Below are positions 29,969 to 43,076 of a stretch of 64,000 nucleotides of DNA, piece by piece. Under the pieces are notes generated by a model, which was not told where the DNA came from, did no database searches, and saw only the letters and a list, made by a program, of their open reading frames with translations. Every line of letters begins with the position of its first letter. Within the stretch, counting starts at the first letter, position 1. This DNA comes from Streptomyces sp. AC512_CC834 (GTDB lineage Bacteria; Actinomycetota; Actinomycetes; Streptomycetales; Streptomycetaceae): the NCBI RefSeq assembly GCF_019049325.1, contig NZ_JAGMUO010000113.1, positions 104,630-168,629 on the forward strand. Direction: 5' to 3'. Position numbers and translations under genes: made by a program.

Positions 29969-30080
29969 GGGCGCACACCCTACGGGCGGGGCCCCGGCTG
30001 TCGCAGACCGTCTCAGGCGCTGAACGCCCTACAGTCCTCGTAGAGTGGGACACAGGGTTCAGGCGTCTTGGGGGTCGGGC

Positions 30081-30977
30081 GTGGCGAACGGCGGACCGGT
30101 CGAGCACGGGTTCCCGCACCTGGAGACGGTGCGGGAGGCCGTCACGGCGCTGTACCGGCGCCTGTCGTACGACACCGTGCAGACGTTCTCGGCCAGTGTG
30201 GCTCCGGTCGACGTGGCGTTCTGCGACACCGACGACCTGTATCTGGGCGCGCAGCGGGTGGCCCACGAGCTGGTGCGGCACTACCGGCTGCCCGATGCCC
30301 GCATGATCGTCTCCTTCCGCGAGATGACCCACGCGGCGAGCGTGGAGCTCACGGCGGGCCCGGAGTACTTCATCGAGCTGAACGACCGTTTCCGCACCCA
30401 TCGGCGGGACATCGGCGCGGCCCTGGCGCACGAGGTGATGCACGTCTACCTGCACCGCCTCGACCTGTCGTTCCCCGGCACCCGGGACAACGAGATCCTC
30501 ACCGACACGGCGACGACGTACCTGGGCGCCGGCTGGCTGCTGCTCGACGCCTTCCGGGAGGACTCGGCGTCCTCGCAGAAGCTGGGATATCTGACGCCGG
30601 AGGAGTTCGGTTACGTCCTGGCCAAGCGGGCGCTGGTGTTCGGCGAGGACCCGTCGGTGTGGTTCACGAGTCCGCAGGCGTACACGGCGTACGGCAAGGG
30701 CATGGCCCGGGCCCGCCGGGACGAGCAGCAGCCGCCGCTCACCGCGGCCGGCTGGGCGGGCCGCCGCCGCTACGCCCGGGACCGCCGGCACGCCCAGGAC
30801 CCGCTCGCCGCGGGCGCGGCGGCGGACGGCCCTTACTCCTTCACCGCGCAGGCGTCCGGGCAGCTCCGGGTGGCGTTCCCCTGCCCGACCTGCCACCAGC
30901 GGATCAGGGTGCCGGTGCGGGGACGGGTCCGGGCGCGGTGCGGGCTGTGCCGCACGGTCCTGGAGTGCGACACGTGA
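30081..30977 (+). CDS. Zinc-metallopeptidase-like protein with C-terminal zinc ribbon
   Basis: A 298-residue protein. A minimal zinc-peptidase motif HEVMH begins at residue 117 (ALAHEVMHVYLHRL), followed about 25 residues on by EILTDTATTYLGAG, where the Glu or Asp could be the third ligand. The last 35 residues form a treble-clef or ribbon: CPTCHQRI and CGLCRTVLEC. No signal peptide is seen, so it is probably cytosolic. The start is GTG 30081 with a GGGGG ribosome site; an in-frame start 12 codons upstream is possible. Family name unknown to me. It is followed 40 nt later by the SIMPL gene in the same direction. Confidence 0.75.
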   Translation: MANGGPVEHGFPHLETVREAVTALYRRLSYDTVQTFSASVAPVDVAFCDTDDLYLGAQRVAHELVRHYRLPDARMIVSFREMTHAASVELTAGPEYFIELNDRFRTHRRDIGAALAHEVMHVYLHRLDLSFPGTRDNEILTDTATTYLGAGWLLLDAFREDSASSQKLGYLTPEEFGYVLAKRALVFGEDPSVWFTSPQAYTAYGKGMARARRDEQQPPLTAAGWAGRRRYARDRRHAQDPLAAGAAADGPYSFTAQASGQLRVAFPCPTCHQRIRVPVRGRVRARCGLCRTVLECDT

Positions 30978-31017
30978 TGCGGCGCGCGGGGCGCGGGGGC
31001 ACTGCTTCAATGCGCCT

Positions 31018-31647
31018 ATGACACAGGCCATCGAAGAACCCTGGGGCATCAGCGTGTTCGGCTCGGCCACGGTGCGGTCCGAACCGGGACTCGCGCGGGT
31101 GCAGCCGGCGGTGGACGTGCTGGAATCGTCGCCGGAACTGGCTTTCCGGAAGGCCGGTGAGGCCGTGGCCCGGCTGCGGGCGGTCCTGCGCCGACGCGGC
31201 GTGCCGGACGTCGCGGTCTCGGGCTCCCGACTCAGTCTCAGCTCGGAGTACGACGGTCACGGCGGTGGCCGGACGCTGCTCGGGTACCGGTGCCAGGCCT
31301 CGTACGCGGTGGAGACGGAGGCGCTGGACGACCTCGAGCGGCTGATCGTGGACGTGGTCGACGCGGGGGCACACCGGATCGACAGCGTCGAGTTCGACGT
31401 GCGCGACCGGCCGGCGCTGCTCGACGAGGCGCGGCGCAGGGCCGTGGCCGCGGCCCGCCGCAAGGCCCAGGTGTACGCGGAGGCGGCGGACGCGCGGCTG
31501 GGACCGGTGCTGCACATCCAGGACGTGGAGTCCCAGCCCTTCGCCGCGTTCCGCGCCACGGGCGGCGGCGGCCCGTCCGGCGCCCTGGCTCCGGACGCGG
31601 TGGAGGTGACCGCCGGGGTCCTGCTGGGCTTCTCGCTGCGGCATTGA
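31018..31647 (+). CDS. SIMPL-domain (DUF541) protein
   Basis: A 209-residue protein consisting of a SIMPL domain. Features: WGISVFGSATVRSEPGLARV at the start, the regular strand VPDVAVSGSRLSLSSEYDG, LGYRCQASYAVE and ARRRAVAAARRKAQVYAEAA. SIMPL proteins form oligomeric ring-like assemblies and are mostly periplasmic or outer-face proteins in Gram-negatives; this one has no signal peptide, so a cytosolic role is more likely. Biochemical function is unknown. It is convergent with the VWA gene 34 nt downstream, with a short 6-bp hairpin between them at 31662-31679. Confidence 0.82.
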   Translation: MTQAIEEPWGISVFGSATVRSEPGLARVQPAVDVLESSPELAFRKAGEAVARLRAVLRRRGVPDVAVSGSRLSLSSEYDGHGGGRTLLGYRCQASYAVETEALDDLERLIVDVVDAGAHRIDSVEFDVRDRPALLDEARRRAVAAARRKAQVYAEAADARLGPVLHIQDVESQPFAAFRATGGGGPSGALAPDAVEVTAGVLLGFSLRH

Positions 31648-31681
31648 GGGACTGCGGCACTGACCGGCGCGGCCCGGTCGG

Positions 31682-32404
31682 CTACGGCCGCACGATGCCC
31701 TGCGCGCGTGCGGCCACCAGCCACTTGGGGAACTCGCCGACCAACTGGTCGTACAGCTCGGCGTCGGTCACCTTGCGCGGGTCGCGGCCCGCGTGGAAGA
31801 ACCCGGCGTTGTCGACGACCCGCTTGTCGGGCACCGCGAGTTCGTCGAGCTTGCGCAGGTACTCGAACTGGCGACTGCCGGGGTCGCCGAAGCCGACGAA
31901 CTGCCAGAACAGCGGCAGCGGCGCCGCCTTGCACAGGTACCGCTCCGCGGCGAGCCGGTTGATCGGGCCGCCGTCGGTCTGGAAGACGACCAGGGCGGGG
32001 TGGCGGGAGCCGCTGTCCAGGTAGTGGTCGATGACGGCGTCCATGGCCAGGTGGTAGCTGGTCTTGCCCATGTGGCCGAGGCCGGCCACGATCCGCTCGA
32101 TGCGCCCCTGGTGGTCGGCGAGCGCGATCTCGGTGACGGCGTCGACGTCCGTGGAGAAGAACACCACCGGCACGGTGCCGTCGTCGTCGAGGTGCGCGGA
32201 CAGTCCGAGCACCCGGTCGGCGAGCGCCTGCACGCTGCCGTCCTTGTAGTACGGCTTCATCGAGCCGGAGTAGTCGACGACGAGGTAGACCGCCGCCCGG
32301 GTCCCCTCCATCCCGTGCTTCGTCAGGGACACTCCGGCGCTCTTGTACAGATCGACCAGCGCGGGCGCCGTTTCCTGCACCTTGGTGAGACTGATCGCGG
32401 CCAT
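31682..32404 (-). CDS. VWA-domain protein, TerF-like
   Basis: A 240-residue von Willebrand A domain protein. The complete MIDAS motif DYSGSM is at residues 44-49, followed by MKPYYKDGSV, VVFFSTDVD, GKTSYHLAMDAVIDHYL (MIDAS Thr region) and VVFQTDGGP. The opening ISLTKVQETAPALVDLYKSAG is that of the TerF/stress-response VWA proteins that accompany TerD-type calcium-binding proteins. It is presumably a cytosolic metal-dependent protein-binding module. No other ter gene is in the window. The start ATG 32404 has GGGGGAG; it is divergent from the rhomboid gene. Confidence 0.85.
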   Translation of the reverse strand: MAAISLTKVQETAPALVDLYKSAGVSLTKHGMEGTRAAVYLVVDYSGSMKPYYKDGSVQALADRVLGLSAHLDDDGTVPVVFFSTDVDAVTEIALADHQGRIERIVAGLGHMGKTSYHLAMDAVIDHYLDSGSRHPALVVFQTDGGPINRLAAERYLCKAAPLPLFWQFVGFGDPGSRQFEYLRKLDELAVPDKRVVDNAGFFHAGRDPRKVTDAELYDQLVGEFPKWLVAARAQGIVRP

Positions 32405-32561
32405 GCGGACTCCCCCGTCACCCCGTACGTACGGCATCTGGGTGCCGAGGTTACGGCACGGTGCACCCCGCCTCTCGGTACACCCTTCGGCATTCGCTAT
32501 TTTGTTCGCCGCCGTCCCCACCGGCTCACCGTCCCCCCTCCCCCGTCCCGAGGAGCCGGCC

Positions 32562-33485
32562 GTGGATTCCGAGTCCACCGTCACCACGTGCTACCGCCAT
32601 CCCGCGGTGGAGTGCCACGTGCGCTGCACCCGCTGCGAGCGGTACATCTGTCCGGACTGCATGCGCGAGGCGCCGGTCGGCCACCAGTGCCCCGAGTGCG
32701 TGAAGGAGGGTGCGCGGTCGGTCCGGCAGGCCCGGACCATCGTCGGCGGCCGGGTCTCGACGACGCCCGTGGTGACGTACGTACTGATCGGGCTCAACGT
32801 CCTCGCGTACCTGGCGGAGGTGGTGCGGCCGGAGATCGTGGACCGGTTCTCCATGGTCGGTGCGCGGCTGGTCGGCCCGGACGGCGGCCACTACGTCTAC
32901 GAGGGCGCGTACTTCGGCGGCTTCCACGCGGAAGGGGTCGTGGCCGGCGAGTGGGAACGGATGATCACCGGTGCCTTCCTCCATCTGGAGCCCACCGAGG
33001 GCACGTTCGGGATCCTCCACATCGTGATGAACATGGTCGCACTGTGGCAGCTCGGGCGCGTGGTGGAACCGATGCTGGGCCGTGTCCGCCACGCCGTGCT
33101 CTACTTGCTGTCGGCGCTCGGTGGTTCGGTCCTCGAACTGCTGCTCGCCGACCCCGCTCAGCCCTCGGTCGGCGCGTCCGGCGCGATCTTCGGGCTGGGG
33201 GCCGCGTACTACGTCCTGGCCCGCCGGATCGGCGCCGACATGGCCTCCGTGAACCGCTTCATGGCGTTCCTGCTGCTGTGGCTGCTGCTCTCCGCCGGGC
33301 TCACGTCCTGGCAGGGCCACCTCGGCGGGCTGCTGACGGGCGGCGCGCTGGCCCTCGCGTACGCGCCCCGGGACGGGCGCCGGGTGGCGGTGCAGGTGGC
33401 CGCCTGCGTGGGGCTGGTGCTGCTGCTCGCGGTGACGGCGGTGGCCAGGGTGACGGAACTGACAGGCGGAGGTGTCCCCCAGTGA
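32562..33485 (+). CDS. Rhomboid-family intramembrane serine protease with N-terminal zinc finger
   Basis: A 307-residue membrane protease. The N-terminus (about residues 9-50) is a B-box-like zinc finger with CYRHP, CHVRCTRC, CPDC and HQCPECV. Six or seven membrane spans follow from about residue 69. The catalytic Ser206 is in VGASGAIFG and the catalytic His253 in WQGHLGG; the first-loop HIVMNM supplies the conserved Asn. It should cleave single-span membrane proteins within the bilayer. The start is GTG 32562 with GAGGAG. Its stop overlaps the chitosanase start by 4 nt (GTGA). Confidence 0.92.
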   Translation: MDSESTVTTCYRHPAVECHVRCTRCERYICPDCMREAPVGHQCPECVKEGARSVRQARTIVGGRVSTTPVVTYVLIGLNVLAYLAEVVRPEIVDRFSMVGARLVGPDGGHYVYEGAYFGGFHAEGVVAGEWERMITGAFLHLEPTEGTFGILHIVMNMVALWQLGRVVEPMLGRVRHAVLYLLSALGGSVLELLLADPAQPSVGASGAIFGLGAAYYVLARRIGADMASVNRFMAFLLLWLLLSAGLTSWQGHLGGLLTGGALALAYAPRDGRRVAVQVAACVGLVLLLAVTAVARVTELTGGGVPQ

Positions 33486-34402
33486 AGCGTGCCGGTGTGC
33501 TGTTCCTCGCGGCCGTTCCCGTGATCGCCACGGGCCTGTACTTCGTCGTGCCGGGCGACTCGGCGGACCCGGCCGACACCCCGGCCGCCGCGTCCTCGTC
33601 GTCCGCGGCCACCACCCGGGCGACGCGTGAGGACGCCAAGGACCGGGCGGAGGAGGAGCGGGAGGCGGACGACGCGCTGATCGCCGACCTGCCGCCGGGG
33701 CTCGCCGCACCCGCGAAGAAGGAGCTGGCCCAGCAGCTCGTGTCCAGCGCCGAGAACTCGACCACCGAGTGGCGCACCGCCTACGGCGCCGTCGAGGACG
33801 TCGGGGACGGCGACGGGTACACCGCGGGCATCATCGGTTTCTGCACCGGCACCCACGACCTGCTCGCCCTGGTCGAGCGCTACACCGAGGCCCACCCCGA
33901 CAACGGCCTGGCCGAGTACCTGCCCGCCCTGCGCGAGGTCGACGGCACCGACTCGCACGAGGGCCTGGACCCGGGCTTCACGGCGGCCTGGCGGGCGGAG
34001 GCGAAGGTCCCGGCGTTCCGCGAGGCCCAGGAGGAGGAGCGCGACCGGGTCTACTTCGAGCCGGCGGTCCGCCTCGCCAAGCTGGACGGCCTTGGCACGC
34101 TCGGCCAGTTCGTCTACTACGACGCGATGGTCTTCCACGGCCCCGACACGGACGCCGGGGGCTTCTACGGGCTGCGCGAACAGGCCCTGAGCGAGGCGAA
34201 GACACCGGGCCAGGGCGGCTCGGAGAAGGCCTACCTGGACACGTTCCTGGACATCCGCGAGCGGGCCATGCAGGCCAAGCGCCCGGGCATCGACACCTCC
34301 CGCGTCGACACCGCCCAGCGCCGGTTCCTGAAGGCCGGGAACATGGAGCTGGCGACGCCGCTGGTGTGGGAGGTGTACGGGGACACCTACAAGGTGCCCT
34401 GA
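33482..34402 (+). CDS. GH46-family chitosanase, membrane-anchored or secreted
   Basis: A 306-residue protein whose residues 75-306 align from memory with Streptomyces GH46 chitosanases such as N174. The catalytic acid Glu91 is in VSSAENS and the second catalytic residue Asp109, 18 residues later, in EDVGDGDGYTAG; GIIGFCTGTHDLL, ERDRVYFEPAV, LGQFVYYDAMVFHGP and KTPGQGGSEKAYL are also conserved. The N-terminus has a hydrophobic span (about 5-24) and then a Ser/Ala/charged linker of about 50 residues, longer than in classical secreted enzymes, with no clear AxA site. It hydrolyses chitosan outside the cell. Translation is coupled to the rhomboid gene. Confidence 0.9.
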   Translation: MKRAGVLFLAAVPVIATGLYFVVPGDSADPADTPAAASSSSAATTRATREDAKDRAEEEREADDALIADLPPGLAAPAKKELAQQLVSSAENSTTEWRTAYGAVEDVGDGDGYTAGIIGFCTGTHDLLALVERYTEAHPDNGLAEYLPALREVDGTDSHEGLDPGFTAAWRAEAKVPAFREAQEEERDRVYFEPAVRLAKLDGLGTLGQFVYYDAMVFHGPDTDAGGFYGLREQALSEAKTPGQGGSEKAYLDTFLDIRERAMQAKRPGIDTSRVDTAQRRFLKAGNMELATPLVWEVYGDTYKVP

Positions 34403-34411
34403 GCGTGCGAC

Positions 34412-34452
34412 GGCGCCTGCCCCTTTGTCCGGTCGGGGACAGGGCAGGCGCC
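34412..34452. terminator. Convergent terminator between chitosanase and gltD
   Basis: An 11-bp inverted repeat GGCGCCTGCCC/GGGCAGGCGCC (34412-34422 with 34442-34452) with a further internal pairing of GTCC/GGAC in the loop. Confidence 0.75.
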
Positions 34453-34503
34453 ATCAGTGTTCCGCACGCCATTGTGCGGGACGATCTTCGGTTGTTCCGT
34501 CCG

Positions 34504-35959
34504 TCAGACCGCGAGGGCGCGGTCGGTCGGGCGGATCGGGGCCGGCAGTTCGCTGGCTCCGGTCAGGAAGCGGTCGGCGCCGCTCGCGGCCGAGCGGCCC
34601 TCGGCGATCGCCCAGACGATGAGCGACTGGCCGCGGCCGGCGTCACCGGCGACGAACACACCCGGCACGTTGGTCTGGAAGTCGGCGTCCCGGGCGATGT
34701 TACCGCGTGCGTCGAGCTCCAGCGCGAACTGGTCGACCAGACCGTTCTCCCGGTCCGTGCCGGTGAAGCCCATGGCGAGGGTGACAAGCTGGGCCGGGAT
34801 CTTGCGCTCGGTGCCCGGCTTCGGGGTGAGCTTCCCGTCGGTGAACTCGACCTCGCTCATGTGCAGCCACTGGACGTTGCCGTCCTCGTCGCCCTCGAAG
34901 TGGGTGGTGGAGACGGCGTAGACCCGCTCGCCGCCCTCCTCGTGGGCGCTCGTGACCTTGTAGAGCATCGGGAAGGTCGGCCACGGCTGCGCGAGAGGGT
35001 TCCGCTCCTCGCCCGGCCGGGGCATGATCTCCAACTGGGTGACGGAGGCCGCGCCCTGGCGGTGGGCGGTGCCCACGCAGTCGGCGCCGGTGTCGCCGCC
35101 GCCGATGACGACGACGTGCTTGCCCTCGGCCGAGATGGGGGGCGCCACGTAGTCGCCCTCCTGGACCTTGTTGGCCAGCGGCAGGTACTCCATGGCCTGG
35201 TGGATGCCGTTCAGCTCACGGCCGGGGACCGGCAGGTCGCGGGAGGTGGTGGACCCGGCGGCGATGACGACGGCGTCGTACCGCTTCTTCAGGTCGGTGG
35301 CCTTGAGGTCGCGGCCGATCTCGACACCGGTGCGGAAGCGGGTGCCCTCCGCGCGCATCTGCTCTATGCGGCGGTTGATGTGCCGCTTCTCCATCTTGAA
35401 CTCGGGGATGCCGTAGCGCAGGAGGCCTCCGACGCGGTCCGCGCGCTCGTAGACGGCGACGGTGTGGCCGGCCCGGGTGAGCTGCTGGGCGGCGGCGAGA
35501 CCCGCCGGGCCCGAGCCGATGACGGCGACGGTCTTGCCGGACAGGCGCTCCGGGATCTGCGGGGCGACGTCCCCGGTCTCCCACGCCTTGTCGATGATGG
35601 AGACCTCGACGTTCTTGATGGTGACCGGCGGCTGGTTGATGCCGAGCACGCACGCCGACTCGCACGGGGCCGGGCACAGGCGGCCGGTGAACTCCGGGAA
35701 GTTGTTGGTGGCGTGCAGGCGCTCCTGCGCGGCCGACCAGTCCTCGCGGTAGGCGTAGTCGTTCCACTCGGGGATCAGGTTCCCGAGCGGGCAGCCGTTG
35801 TGGCAGAACGGGATGCCGCAGTCCATGCAGCGGCTGGCCTGCTTGCTGATGATCGGCAGCAGGGAGCCGGGGACGTAGACCTCGTTCCAGTCCTTGACGC
35901 GCTCGCCGACGGGGCGGGTCCTGGCGACCTCGCGTCCGTGGTTCAGAAAGCCCTTGGGA

Positions 35960-35967
<8 letters not shown>
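34504..35967 (-). CDS. gltD: Glutamate synthase (NADPH) small subunit
   Basis: A 487-residue FAD/iron-sulfur protein that passes electrons from NADPH to GltB. The N-terminus has two Cys clusters (CMDCGIPFCHNGCPLG and CPAPCESACVLG, about residues 40-105) for 4Fe-4S centres. Then come the FAD fold VIGSGPAGLAAAQQL (about 148-162), a second nucleotide fold VVIGGGDTGADCVG for NADPH and the closing GVFVAGDAGRGQSLIVWAIAEGR. Full length for the family. Its start overlaps the gltB stop by 8 nt, so the subunits are translationally coupled. Confidence 0.96.
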
Positions 35968-40612
<4,645 letters not shown>

Positions 40613-40705
40613 CGGCTCTCCCGTCGTCGTCATCTGGCATGTGCAAAGTGCCGAGGGACGACGTTGGCCCTCTGCGTGGGTGCAAAATTTGGTGCAGGTT
40701 ACATG

Positions 40706-40738
40706 ATGGATTGGTTCTCGGTAAACGGGACAATCCAT
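40706..40738 (-). promoter_or_regulatory. Operator-like dyad upstream of gltB
   Basis: ATGGATTG (40706-40713) and CAATCCAT (40731-40738) form a perfect 8-bp inverted repeat with a 17-nt spacer, about 95-125 nt upstream of the gltB start. The sequence is A/T-rich compared with its surroundings. It could bind a dimeric regulator of gltBD. Next to it a GTAAC-N6-CAAAT string resembles half of a GlnR box, with mismatches. Confidence 0.45.
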
Positions 40739-40902
40739 TCCAACATGCGGACACCGAGGGTTGCGGCGGGGGTACCGCGCCCGGCGGTGGAAGCTATGGA
40801 GACCGAAGCGAACAGATCGATGTCCGTCGGCCCGAGGGCGCGGAGGGAGCGTCGTCGCCCACTCCGCGGATGCGCGTCAGGCCTCATTGCCCACAGCGCT
40901 TA

Positions 40903-40981
40903 CGGCTCATGCCCGGAGATTGCGTACTCGAAACCAGCGAGTAACGGCTACCTATGCGACCCCTCGCATAAGTTCGAGCCG
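40903..40981 (-). other. Possible structured RNA element
   Basis: Outer arms CGGCTC (40903-40908) and GAGCCG (40976-40981) enclose two perfect hairpins: TACTCG/CGAGTA (40925-40930 with 40938-40943) and TATGCGA/TCGCATA (40953-40959 with 40964-40970, 4-nt loop). This makes a three-way-junction shape 3' of the VIT1-family gene and far 5' of gltB. It could equally be the terminator of the former. No known RNA family recognised. Confidence 0.4.
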
Positions 40982-40983
40982 GG

Positions 40984-41712
40984 TTATCCTACGGCCGTTC
41001 CGAACAGGCTGCCCAGGACGTACGTCACACCGGCCGCCGCGCCACCGAGGGCGAGCTGCCGCAGGCCGCTGTACCACCAGCTACGGGCCGTCACCTTGGC
41101 GACGATCGCGCCGCACAGGAACAGTCCGGCCAGCGCGAGCAGCACCGCGGGCCACAGCGCACCGGCGCCGAGCAGGAACGGCAGGACGGGGAGCAGGGCG
41201 CCCAGCGCGAAGGACCCGAACGAGGAGACGGCCGCGACCATCGGCGACGGCAGGTCGGAGGGGTCGATGCCCAGTTCCTCCCGGGCGTGTATCTCCAGCG
41301 CCTGCTCGGGGTCACTGGAGAGCTGGCGGGCCACCTCGCGCGCGAGCTTCGGCTCGACGCCCCGCGCCTCGTAGAGCGCGGCCAGCTCGGCCTCCTCGTC
41401 CGCCGGGTGCTTTCTCAGCTCGCGGCGCTCCACGTCCAGCTCGGCCTCGACCAGCTCGCGCTGCGAGGCGACGGAGGTGTACTCGCCTGCGGCCATGGAG
41501 AAGGCGCCGGCGGTCAGACCGGCCAGGCCGCTCAGCACGACGGTCTGCTGGCTGGCCGCGCCGGCGACACCGGTCATCAGGGCGAGGTTGGAGACAAGGC
41601 CGTCCATCGCGCCGAAGACGGCGGGGCGCAGCCAGCCGCCGTTCACGTCGCGGTGCGTGTGGTTGTCGCGGTGCGCCTCGTGCAGCGGCGCCTCGGTTTC
41701 GATGATGGCCAC
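40984..41712 (-). CDS. VIT1/CCC1-family transporter or membrane ferritin-like protein
   Basis: A 242-residue membrane protein of the VIT1/CCC1 family (iron or manganese transport, or storage-linked). The start region HEAHRDNHTHRDVNG is His-rich; the first span has GAMDGLVSNLALMTGVAG; then AGAFSMAAGEYTSVASQRELV, a signature of the family. The charged middle segment (about residues 88-145) has EEEAELAALYEARG-like helices, as in the cytosolic metal-binding domain, and two or three C-terminal spans close the protein. Direction and metal (Fe2+ or Mn2+) are inferred from family only. It is divergent from the ADP-ribosylglycohydrolase operon. Confidence 0.88.
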   Translation of the reverse strand: MAIIETEAPLHEAHRDNHTHRDVNGGWLRPAVFGAMDGLVSNLALMTGVAGAASQQTVVLSGLAGLTAGAFSMAAGEYTSVASQRELVEAELDVERRELRKHPADEEAELAALYEARGVEPKLAREVARQLSSDPEQALEIHAREELGIDPSDLPSPMVAAVSSFGSFALGALLPVLPFLLGAGALWPAVLLALAGLFLCGAIVAKVTARSWWYSGLRQLALGGAAAGVTYVLGSLFGTAVG

Positions 41713-41735
41713 GCGGGTCCCCCTGGAAGCTAGTT

Positions 41736-41748
41736 TAGACTCGTTCTA
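41736..41748 (-). promoter_or_regulatory. Fur/PerR-like dyad upstream of the VIT1-family gene
   Basis: TAGA-CTCGT-TCTA (41736-41748) is a short A/T-rich dyad 24 nt upstream of the start, in the position of a promoter. Its TAGA-N5-TCTA form resembles Fur-superfamily boxes; the match is partial. Confidence 0.3.
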
Positions 41749-41945
41749 TCTCTCGACAACAACCAATCTACGCCGATCATTTCCGTCCCGCCAGCAAGGA
41801 AAGGCTGGGCTTACCTGCGGTTTTGCCGTCGAGCGCTCATCCGTGATCATGGCTGCACATATGTCGACCGGGTGACGCTGAGCCCGGTGAGGCTGCGGTG
41901 CGCACCACACCGGGGACAGATGGGCAAAGGGAGAGGAGCGGCCGC

Positions 41946-43076
41946 ATGGCATCCACCGCCTGCATTCCCCCGGTTCCCGCGCCCCAAGGCGCCGTCGGGC
42001 TCCGCGACCGGGCCCGGGGCGCGTTGCTCGGACTGGCCGTCGGGGACGCCCTCGGGGCACCGGCCGAGAACATGAAGCCCTCCGAGATCCGCGCCCGCTG
42101 GGGCCGCATCACGGGATACGTGGCCGAGAACCCGGCCGGTACGGACGACACGGAGTACGCGATCTTCTCGGGCCTGCTGCTGGCGCGGTACGGCTCCGCG
42201 CTCACCCCGGTCGACGTGGAGACGGCCTGGCACGAGTGGATCGCGGACCGGGAGGAGGGCCCGTTCCGGGGAGCGGGCTTCAGCGAACGCGGCACCCTGG
42301 AGAACCTGCGCCGGGGACTGGCCGCCCCCATCTCCGCCCAGCACCGCCACGCCTGGAGCGACGGGCTGGCCATGCGGGCCGCGCCCCACGGCGTGTTCGC
42401 GGCGGGCCGGCCCGCAGAGGCGGCCCGGCTGGTGGCGATCGACGGCTCGGTCAGCCACGAGGGCGAGGGCATCTACGGCGGCCAGGCGGTGGCGGCGGGT
42501 GTCGCAGCGGCGATGACCGGGGCGCCGGCGGTCGTGGTCGTGGCCTCCGCCCTGGCCGTCGTACCGGACGACTCCTGGACCGCCCGCTGTCTGCGCCGCG
42601 CGATGACGGCGGCCCACCGCGGCGAACGCGCGGTGCGCTCCGCGGTGGTCATCGGCGGCTACCCGTGGACCGACCTGGCCCCCGAGGCGGTCGCCCTCGC
42701 CTTCGGCGCGTACGCGGCGGCCGACGGCGACTTCACGGACGCCGTGCTCACGGCCGTCAACATGGGCCGCGACGCCGACACCACGGCCGCGGTGGCCGGC
42801 GCCCTGGCCGGGGCGACCCGGGGTGTCGACGCCATCCCCGCCGAGTGGGCCGCCGCCATCGGCCCCGCCCGCGGCACCTGCCTCCCGACGATGGCCGGCC
42901 ACCACGTGCGGGAGGTGGCGGACCTGCTGACCCACGCGGCGAGGGGAGTGCCGCACGGTCCGGAGGGCGAGCCTCGGGGGCCGGAGAGCGCGCCGCGAGG
43001 GCCGGAGGGGGCGCTGCCCCGGAGCCCGTACCCACCCGTCCCGGACATCGGCACGGCGGCGGAGGTGTCGTCGTGA
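41946..43076 (+). CDS. ADP-ribosylglycohydrolase-family protein, copy 1
   Basis: A 376-residue ARH-fold protein, first gene of a six-gene operon. The opening RGALLGLAVGDALGAPAE (about residues 24-41), the Mg-binding GTDDTEYAIFSGLLL near residue 64 and the C-terminal metal motif NMGRDADTTAAVAGALAGA (about 273-291) are all intact, so it should be catalytically competent in removing ADP-ribose or a related glycosyl group from a protein or small molecule. After the domain comes a short Pro/Gly tail. ATG 41946 has a strong GGAGAGGAG site. Its stop overlaps the next start as GTGA. Confidence 0.9.
   Translation: MASTACIPPVPAPQGAVGLRDRARGALLGLAVGDALGAPAENMKPSEIRARWGRITGYVAENPAGTDDTEYAIFSGLLLARYGSALTPVDVETAWHEWIADREEGPFRGAGFSERGTLENLRRGLAAPISAQHRHAWSDGLAMRAAPHGVFAAGRPAEAARLVAIDGSVSHEGEGIYGGQAVAAGVAAAMTGAPAVVVVASALAVVPDDSWTARCLRRAMTAAHRGERAVRSAVVIGGYPWTDLAPEAVALAFGAYAAADGDFTDAVLTAVNMGRDADTTAAVAGALAGATRGVDAIPAEWAAAIGPARGTCLPTMAGHHVREVADLLTHAARGVPHGPEGEPRGPESAPRGPEGALPRSPYPPVPDIGTAAEVSS

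Larger units (their letters stand above)
40613..40983 (-). other. 371-nt non-coding region upstream of gltB
   Basis: No convincing gene. It holds the gltB ribosome site, an 8-bp dyad at 40706-40738, the direct repeat GGTGCA-N8-GGTGCA (about 40679-40698) and a folded element at 40903-40981. A 62-codon minus-strand frame (40699-40887) exists but has no ribosome site and no recognisable product, so it is not called as a gene. Confidence 0.6.

Noticed and set aside
40699..40887. A 62-codon open frame upstream of gltB as a leader peptide
   Set aside because: No ribosome binding site, no run of Glu or Gln codons, and it overlaps the operator-like dyad.
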